In this document: positions 12,701-23,126 of the stretch, in pieces | Position numbering within the stretch: the first letter of the stretch is position 1 | Layout of the letters: each line of letters begins with the position of its first letter | Assembly: GCA_010356995.1 (NCBI GenBank) | Contig: ML996693.1 | Location: 806,001 to 870,000 of the forward strand | Length of the DNA: 64,000 bases | Direction of reading: 5' to 3' | Source: Trichodelitschia bisporula | Lineage: Eukaryota > Ascomycota > Dothideomycetes > Phaeotrichales > Phaeotrichaceae | Notes under the pieces: model-generated | Database searches by the model: none | Told to the model about the DNA's origin: nothing | Seen by the model: only the letters and a program-made list of their open reading frames with translations | Made by a program: the position numbers and the translations under genes

Positions 12701-13072
12701 GTCGGGATCATCGTCGTCGGCGTCGAGGCCTGGATCTCGTCGCGTGAGATACTCCTGTAGCGCGGGGACGAAAGAGGGCGGACTCCCTTCCTCAACAGGA
12801 GGATTTCGCGCAGGCCGCGCGAGATTGGCGTAAAATTCCGACAGCGCTTCGCGGGACTTGGCGCTGTGGGGATCAAAACCATACGCCAGGGCATCGTTGG
12901 AGCCCAACGAGTGTGCCGGTAAGTCTTCTCTTGAGCTTCCATCTCTTGAATCAACCAACTCGGCGGCGGCGTCCTGTGTTGTTCCTCCGGCGGCTACGCC
13001 TCTGGCACTACCTCCCACGCCATTGCGCTCAGCCCTCGATCGCCGCACCCGGTTCTTTTGCGCGGTCGGCAT
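3791..13072 (-). CDS. Giant low-complexity protein with EP runs, Lys blocks and WG dipeptides (unknown function)
   Basis: Three exons, 12485-13072, 5669-12356 and 3791-5583, with introns of 128 and 85 nt, both GT/AG and frame-consistent. The product is about 3022 residues. I do not recognise the family. Order of parts: a 196-residue N-terminal exon (basic, then acidic); a Pro-rich stretch; a long Lys/Glu heptad-like region; then many modules in which an aromatic cluster with WG (for example [41 protein letters not shown]) is followed by a Lys block and separated from the next by EPEPEP runs. I count 17 WG dipeptides. The last exon is very rich in Arg/Asp/Glu (RDRD, RREE) and ends [11 protein letters not shown]. 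No membrane segment or enzyme motif is seen. The first in-frame ATG is at 13072, but the frame is open upstream to about 13220 without an ATG, so an additional 5' exon is possible. Confidence 0.8.
6960..10480 (-). repeat. Glu-Pro (EP)n coding microsatellite blocks
   Basis: Within the large exon, runs of alternating Glu-Pro are coded by near-repeats that read GGCTCC/GGCTCG on the plus strand. Clear blocks lie near 7090-7120, 7960-7985, 9220-9250, 9350-9400, 9450-9510, 9640-9690, 10170-10230, 10300-10350 and 10450-10485. Lys runs of 5-7 alternate with them. Confidence 0.85.
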
Positions 13073-14028
13073 TGCGGACGCCGTGCTCAAGGCCTTGTGT
13101 CGAGGGATGAACGGAGTCGGGCTCAGCAGCAGCGGCTCGGGGGGTGGGGGGCATTGGTTTGTGCGCGAGAGCGCGGGGCTGACGGTGGAAGACAGCGGTG
13201 ATGTTGTGTCGGAATATCAAGATGGCCTAAGTATGGGCAGCGTCCAGGGTTTCGCTGGGCTGCTTTCACCTCCTCCGCTCGTTAGTAGACACTCCAGGAG
13301 TCAGTGAGGAGTGACCTTTCCCTCCCGCCTGTGGTTGGGCGGACAAGAGGTAGGTCGTGACGTGGTATGCTAGTGCGCGCGCCGATTGGTCGCGGGCCCT
13401 TTTTTTCCTTCGGCGTGCGAGGTGCGGCCTATTACTGTGAGGGAGTGGGAACTTCGTATGCTCGGAAGTAAGAAATGCACTTCGCGCTCTGAGTCGGCAA
13501 TGAGATTAGGGTGAGTGTCGGTGGCCGCCAGCGGGTGTTTAGATAGCTGCGACGCGGGCCGTAAACACAGGCGAAGCGGGATTGAGAGAGCGAGGCTTCA
13601 ATTGTGGTTCGGTTTTCTTCACCGGAAGCGCAGAACCTAATGTGTGGGTGAGTGTGCAGTAGGATGCGGTGCGGGCGCGCGTGGTGCTGTCTGCTGCGAT
13701 CGCGGACTCGGCAGCGCTACTGAGGGACTAGCACGTAGCCAGGCGCTTCGGAGCGCAAATTGAGAGGGGTGAAGGATGCGGTGATGCTCAACGCGGTCGG
13801 GAGCGCGTCAGAGCGAGAAAGACGTATGTCAAAGGCCGAGCGGGCGCCAAAACGAGGTTGGCAGAAGGAGGTTATGTGGGAAGAAGTGGCCCGACGGGTA
13901 TGATTACGGGAATTGGGGCTCTGCGAGCCTTGGAGGCGGTGGAGGAGGGAGTGGTGAGGGAGTTGACTGGGCGAAGAGTGGTTTGCGCTGGCTGTGCCTT
14001 GTTGCCCGGTAGGTGATGGGGCGGACAG

Positions 14029-14074
14029 TTGGAGTGTGTGTGGGTTGGAGTGTGTGTGGGTTGGAGTGTGCGGG
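14029..14074 (+). repeat. 16-bp tandem repeat, unit TTGGAGTGTGTGTGGG
   Basis: Two perfect copies (14029-14044, 14045-14060) followed by a partial, diverged third. Confidence 0.85.
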
Positions 14075-14362
14075 TTGGTTGGCGCGCAGACTGGATTTGG
14101 GGCCGCGGCTTGGCTGGTGAGTAGGTGGCGAGTGGGTTGAGGATGTGACCCGTGCGCCCTTGTGTGGTTTAGGGTGGAGGGGTGAAGGATGATGATGGGA
14201 GGAAGGGATGAGGAAGATTGAGAGGGAAGACGAGGCGATAAGTTAGGGTTTACGAGTTTGCCGAGCCGAATCGATGGGTGGCTTTGTACACTCTAGCTTA
14301 AGCTTCTTCTCTGGTCTCTTCCTTGTTTGCGGCGCAGATTCTCGGGCGAGCCTTGCTTGGGT

Positions 14363-14790
14363 GATGGGGGAGGGGGGTGGATGGAGGGGGGGAGGGGTTG
14401 TACTGTGGTATGTGTGGGGAGAAGAGTTCAAGGACAGGCACAGTTTGTGAGATGGGAGCCTCTACTCTGAGGGGGAGAGTTGGAGGGGTTGTTGGACTGT
14501 GGACTGTGGGAGAGAGTGTGTCTTTGATCAAGTGTGACGAACTAGCCGGCTAGAGGGTCACAAGGCTGTTTGAGGTATGGTATGAGTTTGGGACACCCCC
14601 GTTTGCTCTACTTAATTGGGGGATTGAGGTGGGAGGGGAGACTGGGGTGGAGGGGTGGAGGGGGAGTGTGAGGGGGGGGTGGAGTGTGAGGGGGGAGGGG
14701 AGTGGTGTGGATTGTGGAGGGTGAGGGGGAGGGTGAGGGGAGAGAGTCTGGTACGTAGTAGTAGAGGCGAAAAGCTAGGGGGATGGGGGA
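14363..14790 (+). repeat. G-rich strand with many G-tracts
   Basis: On the plus strand GGGG tracts recur every few bases, densest at 14630-14740 (GGGGTGGAGGGGTGGAGGGG and similar). This is low-complexity sequence able in principle to form G-quadruplexes. No gene seen. Confidence 0.7.
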
Positions 14791-15488
14791 GGCTAGGTAG
14801 GGGGTCTGGATAGAGTAATGGGAGGGAGGAGGGTAGGACAGGTACATAGGACACGGGTACGGGATGCTGATTCAAGGCAGGTGACAGTAAATGCAGCGAT
14901 GAACGAAGTCTGATAAAGAGAAGAGGAAAAGGAAGCTGGAAAGCGACATGATCGATATCGCGACGTCGACATCAGCAAAACAACAACAAACAACAACAGC
15001 AATTCCCAATCATCTTCCCAGCCAGTTCGCAGTAGCCGCACGCAAAATATTTTCGCTCGTTGGTCTGCGCTTTGTGTGTGTCGCGCCAACCAGCCCCCTC
15101 GCCTTTGCTGCACCGCGCATCCAAGCGCTGCAGTTGGTCTGTGGGCGTAGGTGGTGTCGGGGGTCTTTGGACGACGACGATGATGATGATGGTAAGGACC
15201 GGTGATAATGTGAAGCAAATGAGACCTGGAAAATGAGATTGTACCACGCGTCTACCTCTTTTGCACATATACTCTCCCGAACTTCCCGGGAGATGAAAGA
15301 AGACTTGCATCTTCCGGTTCTTGCGCCCTTACCTTACCTCTTCCTTTTCTTCTCCCGGGCGCACCCCTCGCCCGCCGGCCTCGATAAGCTGCGATTGGCG
15401 CTCCGGCGACGGGCAAGGCGTTCGCGCACAACCCCAGCCCATGTCCCCCGAATACTTGGATGAGAGTCATCGACAAACGTCCAAACGC

Positions 15489-15559
15489 CACCCGAAAAAG
15501 TCGTGACCATCCTGCCCGGGCAATCTGCGAACGGGGACGGCCACGACCTTTTCGGGGTG
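15489..15559. repeat. Imperfect inverted repeat, arms about 24 bp, 22-bp loop
   Basis: The left arm 15489-15512 (begins CACCCGAAAAAGTCGTG) and the reverse complement of the right arm 15535-15559 (begins CACCCCGAAAAGGTCGTG) match at nearly every base. Each arm carries the AAAA-TCGTGRCC motif also seen near 3.2 kb and 63.3 kb. It could be a paired protein-binding site or the ends of a small decayed element. Confidence 0.8.
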
Positions 15560-17210
15560 CCCTTCGTCGGCAGCGCGCGTAGCCGCGGGGCACCCTCCCG
15601 GCCTGGGGTACCGCAGCCGCGACGGGGCGGCGGGGTATCGGGCTAGCCAGGATCTCGAGCTAGGGTTGCGGGTAGGGAGCGTGGGTGGTGTCTGATCTCC
15701 GTTCTCTCCACGCCGTTCCGCCGGGCTTTGAACGTAACCTCGAGCGCCACGAGGGTTAATTAGTTCTTCGCATGTACCATCTACCTTGTGGCTGCGGCTT
15801 CACCCGCGCGCTGTTGTCCAATTTTTGCTCTCCCGCTGCAATGCATAGGAGGACGCGAGTACGCGTGCTGCTAGTGCTTTGGACATGCGCGGTTGGCTGG
15901 CTGGTGGGTCCGACGACGCGACGCGATGCGCATGGTGGGGCGGGGCGTGTTGCGGTGAAGAGGCGGGGCGGTGATTCGCTGCTGCGCTTGTGGTGGTGAG
16001 GGGCGGAGAATGGAGCGGGGAGATTGGTAGTTGAGGGGCGCCGAACGCGATAAGTTTGCGTGTTTGTTGTTATTTTTGCGCTCGGGGTTCACAGTCAGGT
16101 CGCGTGTTCGAGTGCGCGGGCGGGGTTCGTGATCGGGGTTTACGGTTAGGCCTTGCGGTCGGGTTCGGGGTTCGGGGTTCAAGGTCAGGTTCGCGACCGA
16201 GCTCGGGATCCGGTTTGTGGCCGGGTTTCCCCACAACTGTCAGGTTCGCGCTCGTAATCGATTTACTGGAGCTGACACTATCGCAGTCGCCATCGCCATC
16301 ACTATATTATTCTAGTCGCGGTCACTAGCGCGGTCTCGGCCATACTTGCCATCGCTATTGCTATTGTGGTCACCTTCATATCGCCATATCCTCACGGTCG
16401 AAGTCACTTTTCGCGGTCGCTGTTGCAGCAGTTCGCTCCTGGGGTTGCTCACTCACTATCATGGTTAATGAAGAGAGAGATGAAGAGGGAGGGAGATTCT
16501 GGTGCGGCGGATGCGGAGCGAGTGTCACAACTTGAGGGTGTGCGGTCCGAGCTTTCGCAACTCGGCAGTGTGCGGCCCGAGCCGGACAACTCGCGGGTGC
16601 GGCCCGGGGCTCGGCAACTCGAACGGCCGACTACCGCAGAACGGCTGCAACATGCGGGCTGTGGCCTGTCCTTGCAGTTCCTTCGCCGAAGCCCACCGGA
16701 TGCTAGACGCCGCTCTAGCACTCCATTTCGTTATCGCGTGGGCACTGACAGGGACTGCGCAGCCTTTTTACTGGCCTGGGCGCTGAGTATCCGCAAGGCA
16801 CCAAACTTTCTAGCGCGTCACAAGTCGACCTCAGCCTGGTGTTCGAAAATGACCAAGCTTATGTTGCTTTATTTCGCGCGATGAGCATACCTGGCCTGCA
16901 GGTGCTGCGCTTGTGCCACTCGATCCTCCCCCGTAGAATAACCGTGAAAGGGAACGCGGTCGCGGCTTCGTAACCATTTAGCCCGCTTGTCTTGTCCTAG
17001 TCCCAAAATGAGACTGACATCAGCTGTCGACCTACAGTAGACCCAATAGTAAGCAATGTCAACACTCGCAGCTCTCGTCCCTAGCCTTAATGGAACCGAG
17101 GGAGCGAAGCAGCCTTGCGCCAGCAGCAAAGTCATGTGCGTTCGCATCTGCGAAGAACCTTGCGCAGAACGACCACGATTTTTATCGATGTGTCGGGGCA
17201 GTGAAAATGG

Positions 17211-17310
17211 ACGTTTTGGAGGGTGGTTGGGCGTTTTGGCGGGCGGTTGGGAATTTTGGAGGGTGGATGGGCGTTTTGGAGGGTGGATGGGCGTTTTGGA
17301 GGGTGGGTGG
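17211..17310 (+). repeat. Minisatellite, five 20-bp units
   Basis: Five consecutive 20-bp units with consensus GCGTTTTGGAGGGTGGATGG. The third to fifth copies are the closest to one another, the second is the most diverged. Not in a gene. Confidence 0.9.
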
Positions 17311-18170
17311 GTGGGAAGAAAGTTGCAGGTCGAGATGGCAGGTGATGCTATGTAGATATCGTACGGCGGAAACCGTGCTGGGCACAATCTGCATCCTAGG
17401 CGGGGCAATACAGGATAGATAGAGTAAAGGGTGGGGTAAGCTGTAGGCGATGGCGGGGTTTAGGTTGGGTCTGGCTTTTAGACAATGATGCGTATATGAA
17501 TGTCGAGGCTGCCGTGACTACTTCAACCTTGTCTTTTTCAACCTTGTCCCTTGTCTTGGTAATGCCGGATACTCGCAGGGAAGGCGCCCCCACATACATG
17601 GGTGGGCGAAGGGAGGTTCCGTGTTACGGATGTACAGGGGTCTCTCGACAATGGTTGATCACCCAGTCTGTACTGCGGCGGTCATTACCAATAAGAAGCG
17701 TAGGCTTCCATCCGGAGGTTCTGTCCAGATCTTACATGACGCCTAACGCCTTTTGCAGTATTTCGCCTCGCCGGTATCCTTGCCTGCTCGTTTTAACATG
17801 GCCAGCTTTTTAACATGGCGCCTGCTTCGTGTTTGCGCATTATAAAGATGGTCTCGGATCACCGAACGATGGAGCGGGTTCGATGTGCTGAAATCGCAAC
17901 GAAATTCGCTATAGCTAGCCATCGGTCTTGTTCTTAGACCTTTCCCGACTTGCTCATCAACCGCGTCTGCTTCAGCCTTGCCTGCCCACGTCACCCATAC
18001 AAGCGTTCTCTTCGCAGAGTGTCGAGCACAATTTCCTGATAAGACGAACACATCAGCACCTGAATCTCCAATACACCTCAAGAAAACGCCTCTCACAAGC
18101 AACACAATCTCGCATCTTCCACTCGTCCAAAAAAACATACAGCTGATCTCTCTCCCGCCTCCAAACCACC

Positions 18171-18613
18171 ATGCCCCCCTCATCTCCTTCTCCGCACACA
18201 TCTCCCTCCCCAGGCACGCCTCAGTCCACAAGCCAAAAGCTCGCCTCCCTCGAAACGGAACTCGACTCCCTCAAGTGCCGCCTAAGCGCCTTCGAAGCCG
18301 AAGCCCGCTCCCGCGCAGCACAGGCAAAGCGCACACACACCCTCCGACGTTACCTCACCCGGCTCCTCAGGATTGTCCGCCGTAACCCCAAACCTACCCA
18401 AACCCTCCCCGACCATGCCGCCGAAGCCATCCGACCCATCGGCCCAGCAGAACGCCGAAAGGCCGCCACCGTCCCAACCAAGTACTACCCGCACATACGC
18501 AAGCCAAAGAAGGTACTTCGGCCTCTCTCATCACACCATAGCAAGGGCTAACAGTGCAGGCGCATGACCCCTCCTACGCCATCAGCTTCACTTCCAATCA
18601 ACATTCAGCCTAA
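18171..18613 (+). CDS. Small coiled-coil protein, two exons, unknown
   Basis: Exons 18171-18512 and 18560-18613 give 131 residues. The 47-nt intron has GTACTT at the donor, a GCTAAC branch site and CAG at the acceptor, and both sides stay in frame. The ATG is in a good context (AAACCACCATG) after a pyrimidine-rich leader. The protein has a Ser/Pro-rich start, a short coiled coil at about residues 20-45 (LASLETELDSLKCRLSAFEA), a basic amphipathic stretch (RRYLTRLLRIVRRNP) and a basic C-terminal part with KYYPHIRKPKK. If the intron is kept, the frame ends after 126 residues. I do not recognise a family, so it may be lineage-restricted. The call rests on splice and start context only. Confidence 0.5.
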
Positions 18614-19585
18614 AACGCGGGCCGAGCGGGGTAGCGCTTCGGGCCGGGGTCGGGATCCCGATTACAACGTATCAAGGCGCATGATACCCCGCCGTGCGCG
18701 GCATACCAATCAGCAGCCCCTTCCCCCCTCGCGCACCCCCGCCAACCACGAACCCTAGCCCCTCCCCACGCCCATCCTACGCGAACACTCCGCCGCCAAC
18801 ATCTCACGCCAGGGCACGTATCGGCGCACTCCGCCCCGCCCCGCGCACCCAATCCCACTGTCGGGCTTAAAGCACATCGACGGCGAACGCACCCGACGAC
18901 GCGAGGGGAGCAGCTCCCGCCCGCTTCCCACCCGCTCCCGCGATGCGCATGCGGCTCAACCTGACGTGGCGGACCACACCCGGGCGCGGGATGTGCGGTG
19001 CGTGCATGCAGGATGCAGATGCGGCGGTGCGGGCGGGGCCGGGCCAATCCCTGGGGACGAGGCCGAGATTTGATGAGTCGATGGGTGGGAGCGTGGGTTA
19101 CACTACAGTAACTGTCCGCTGCCTTACTGCATACGCTGTACTCTGTACTCTGTACTCTATTCCTCCTCTACACTCCTCCGAACAACAGTATAAACGTTAC
19201 AATTACACACTCTCCACGCTGCGCTGCGCTGCGTCTGCCGCCGCGTTCCTCGCATCGCTGACCAGTATACAGACCTCTCTCCCCTCAAAGCCAATAAGAA
19301 GTCCCGCCGTGCCGAAACATTACCATGGATATATCCCACCGCATAAGTAAGTCAGACCGACGCTCGTCAAACCCCACCCCTCCAACCCTTTCCCGCCCAT
19401 ACCAGGTAGTTAGACAGTTAGAATGAAAAAGAAGCGAGCGTGGATCGCGAAAAAGTGTACAATAAGAAAGAATTCGTGAACCAAGCAAAGTGAAGCAAAA
19501 ACGCTGAAACGCAGCACACCGATCTACGACCGTTTTGAGGTTCCCGTAAAAAAAAGCGAAGCAAAAGCAATACCACCCAAAAACG
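18614..19585. other. Intergenic between the small coiled-coil gene and the 782-residue gene
   Basis: 972 bp, GC-rich on the left, ordinary on the right. It is the 3' flank of both flanking genes, which converge here. No further gene or repeat is seen. Confidence 0.5.
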
Positions 19586-21981
19586 TCACCCCTCACTCTC
19601 CCCATCCAGCGCCCTCCGCGCCGCCTCCAGTCGTTCCCGCCAAACACCCCCCTCATCCCCCCCAGCTCTCGTCCTCAGCCCCCGACACACATGCCTCAAG
19701 CCCTGCACAACCGCCTCCACTAGCGCCCTATCTTCCCCCACACTCTCCGGCCCCACAAGCCCCTCAACCAGCTCCTCAACACTAGGAAGCACAACCTTGG
19801 GACTCGCCACTGCGACCCCCAGCCCAACCGCCGAATCCAGCCTCCGCGTAGCGCCTACCCCCGCGGGCCTAATCGGCACAGCAGGCAGGTACGCCCGGGT
19901 TACCGCCTCGAGCGCCTCGTTCCCCTCCTCTTCGTCGGGGGAATCGCGCCCCTCGGTCGCGGTCTGGAACGTCGCGACCGTGCTGATGGACTCAATGCTC
20001 TGACTCCGGCGGTGCGCGAGGTCAGGCGCCGGGCGGAGGAGCGCGGTGGCGGGGCGAGCAGTGGGGGTAGCGGTCGCACGACCGGGTTGCGCGTCGCCGC
20101 CGGGCCCGGGGCTCGTGGGCCGGGTGGTCTCAGCCGAAGACTCGGAGTGGAAGCTGCCGCGGCGGTCGGCTTGAGAAAAATTCCCCATGGCGCTGTGCAG
20201 GAAGAAATTCTCGTAGTCGAAAGCGTCGGCGCGATCTTCGTGGCGGGCAGCCATGACGGGCATGGCCTCGTGATACTCGCTCTCGCCGCTGAGAGACACG
20301 GAGTCATCGTCCTCCGGGCGGGGCGAGGATGCGTATCCCGCGTGCTGCTCGATTTCGTCGAGTTCCGGCGGTTCTTCCTCGATGGAGTCGAGGAGTTCCT
20401 CCGCGTCTTCGTAGTGGCTTTCTTCATACTCTGGGATTGGCTCAGGGAAGTTGCGAGGAGGTGTGGTGGGCAGCGGACTGGAAGTATATGCGAAGTGGTT
20501 CGACCCGTTCGGCGTCGAGGGAGTGCTCGGCGACGCGCTCGGACTCCACGCCATTCTGCCGTTCGTCGCCTGCCGGCCGCTATACGCATCACCCGAGTAC
20601 CACTGGTCAGGCACGTTATATGGGCTCGGCGCGCTCATATCATGCGAGCTCCGCCGCTTCATGCGATCCTCCTGCGCACGCACCTTGAGCGACGAAATCT
20701 TCCCCTTAAGCTCATCCATCTGCGCGCGCAAATCGCTCGCGCTCGACGTCGAGCGCTGCAAGCTATCAATCGACGGTGTGCGCGACCGGTGCAGCGCCGC
20801 GCTCGCACTCCGCGTCGGCTCCGCCGGCGACAAGGTCGACCCGTCGATCCAGTTCTGCAGCCGGCTTTCGCGCATGACTTCCTGGCTGCGCACGCCACGC
20901 AGCGCAAGCGAGCGATCGAAGTGGCTTACGCCGCCGGCGAAGGAGCCTAGTGCGCTGGAAGCGCGCTTCTGCATGAGAGGCGGTTTGGGCGCGGGCATCA
21001 AGGGTGCGGGCGAGGGCACAGAGGTCTCGCTCAGCACGCGCGAGTGGCCGGCCACGGGCGTGGAAGCGGACGAGAGTGGGGAGGGAGAGAATTGGCGCGG
21101 GCGATAGCCGTAAACGCCCGTGTATCGGGAACGGTCCTTGCCGCTCGGCGGGAGTGTGGGGAATTTCCCTGGGGTGGGTGAAACGAGGAGCGAATGGCGC
21201 GCGCCGCGCAAATTCCCCTCCATGACCTGCACTGCGTCAACATTTAGGCTTCAATGCGCAAGGCGAAACCTACATTTAGACGCTTTTTCGCGTTGGCCAG
21301 AATGATGTCGGCGCGCCGGCTGAGTGCAGCTGGAGAATAAGGGTCGGCCTCATCGTCCTCGGCGCGCGGGCCCAGCCATTGCTCATTGTCGTCGGTTGTG
21401 TCATCGTCGCTACCGACGACCTTAGGGAATGAGCCAAAGCGCGCTTCTTCCTCCTCGCCCAGATCGCTACCCACGTCCTCCTCCACCGCAGACTCACTGT
21501 CAAACCCTGGCCACTTCATATTCTCCAGATCGTCGCTGTGCACCGAGCTGGACTCGTCGCTTCCCCGCTCTCCATTTCCCTTCCACAGAGTCCCCTCCCC
21601 CGTCGTCGGCGCCACATAGTCCTGCAACGTCGGCGACGAAGCAAGCGTCTGCGACCCATACGCCTTCTTCGTTGGCGTAGTATCCTCATCCACCATCTCC
21701 TGCACGCGACTAAGGCGGACCATAGACGGGGATGCGGTGCGAAGGGCCAACGCGCCCAGCCTTCGCACCTGATCGAGCACATCCGCGCTCTCAGTTTGCG
21801 CGGGAGGTGGCCCACGGGGCGGCGCGATACCCGCGACAGTCGTGTTGGCAAGCGTCGACGCGTACTTTCGGCGTGGCGGCGAGGGCGTGAAGCCGCGCGA
21901 AACGGGAAGGATCATGTCTGGGTTGGTGAGAGTGGGCGAGGGCGGCTGCAGCATGGTGACGAAGTCGAGATCGGGAGCCAT
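19586..21981 (-). CDS. Conserved-looking Ser/Pro-rich protein with a short coiled coil, unknown function
   Basis: Exons 21274-21981 and 19586-21226, with a 47-nt intron (GTAGGT...GTGCAG), give 782 residues. The first in-frame ATG is at 21981 (MAPDLDFVTMLQPPSP). The splice joins ADIILANAKKRLN to VMEGNLRGARHSLL. This block reads like an ordered helix within an otherwise disordered protein, and I believe it is shared among filamentous ascomycetes without a named function. Other parts: many SP/TP sites, a predicted coiled coil DLRAQMDELKGKISSLKV near the middle, acidic runs (YEDAEELLDSIEEEPPELDE), and an alpha-helical C-terminal region of about 110 residues. No signal peptide or membrane segment. 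It could be a phosphoregulated cytoplasmic or polarity protein, but this is a guess. Confidence 0.75.
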
Positions 21982-23126
21982 TGAGGCGAAGCGCGCGCGC
22001 ACAACGTCTGCCGGACGCGGCAGCCGTGATGCATGCGAGGAGGATTGATGATGTGAATGGATCAGGGGGGGGTGGAGACTGTTACACGATGACGGGTGTG
22101 TGCAATTGGGCGGATGTCGGTGCGGGTGAAATGGAGTAGATAAGTACAGACGAGAAGGAAAATTTAGGATCAAGGATTAGACTAGAAGAGTAGGTAAGAG
22201 AGAAGGAGATTGGGACGGGGTAAGTGGAAGGAAGTGAGAAAGGAAGTCGTTGACGATGCGCTGTAGTGGAGGGAGACGCACACTACGGTAGACATGCAGC
22301 TGGTGGCAGTGAGAAAAGGAGCTCGGCTCCGTTGGCGGTGTTCAAGTCTTCACATTTTTCGAGCTTCCCGTGCTCCCCCAGTCTCTTTGCGAATAAAAGC
22401 CAACCCTCTCGCTGCATCACCTGCATAAGCTCTGATGCTAGCACACCTCTTCTTCCCACCCCTTCAGCACATCGGCAACTCCTAATCACCACAGATGAAG
22501 CTCATTTAACAGCCCCTTCGCCTCACCTTCCGGTGATTGGCTGCTTTTTCCCTTCCCATCACAATTCTCAAGGTCCCCATGTCCATAAAATGGAGGTTTA
22601 CTTTAGAAGAAAAGGGCTACTTAGCACTCTCACTTACAACCCATTATTGCTAGCTGTTCGCTCCGCACATGTGGCATTGCAGTTCGTGCGTTGATCCATC
22701 ACAGGGATGGAGTCGACACAACCCACGAGTGTATGAGACACGTGGAGACGTTCATGCCTGAGCTTTTCGAGTCCAAGGCGTGGCGTTGGCTGATAAGATA
22801 GGAGCATTACTAACGAGGCCCTCCCCGGGCGTCATCACGGACTACATTTTGCCTGCAATCGACACGGAGCCGGCCCGAGGAGCGGCATACTTCGCATCGG
22901 CCTGCCGACCTCGGAGGAGCAATCTACAATCAAATCCATATGACTGTCTAACAAGACGACCCTTACGGGACGACGCCACAGAAAAATACAAGTCACGAGA
23001 GCGAAAAAAGAAAGCATATGATCATGGTCGCGCGACCTTTTACCGTAGTGTTACATACCCCCGGGCTCTGTAGTGAGGGGAGTTGTCGTGAGTGAGTTAT
23101 TCCATGGCCGAGTATTAAGTAGAGCT
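21982..23126. other. Intergenic: promoter of the 782-residue gene and SLP2 3' region
   Basis: 1.1 kb with no convincing gene. Short plus-strand frames here (up to 142 codons) lack recognisable content. Confidence 0.5.

Larger units (their letters stand above)
13073..18170. other. 5.1-kb gene-poor region upstream of the giant gene
   Basis: No reading frame here resembles a known family or joins into a convincing spliced gene. It probably holds the promoter and 5' leader of the giant gene (a TACTAAC branch-like site lies on the minus strand near 13290), G-rich strands, small tandem arrays and an inverted repeat, listed separately. From 16.08 to 16.62 kb there are degenerate arrays of GGGTTC/GGTTCGGGG and of TCGGCAGTGTGCGGCCCGAG-like units. 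Unspliced frames of 60-180 codons occur but have no recognisable content. Confidence 0.5.

Noticed and set aside
16366-16884. 172-codon plus-strand frame
   Set aside because: Built partly on degenerate tandem repeats; no known domain.
20012-20950. 312-codon plus-strand frame opposite the 782-residue gene
   Set aside because: Antisense shadow; Arg-rich and without family resemblance, while the minus strand has the spliced, structured reading.
22266-22694. 142-codon plus-strand frame
   Set aside because: Lies in the upstream region of a minus-strand gene; no recognisable content or splice signals.
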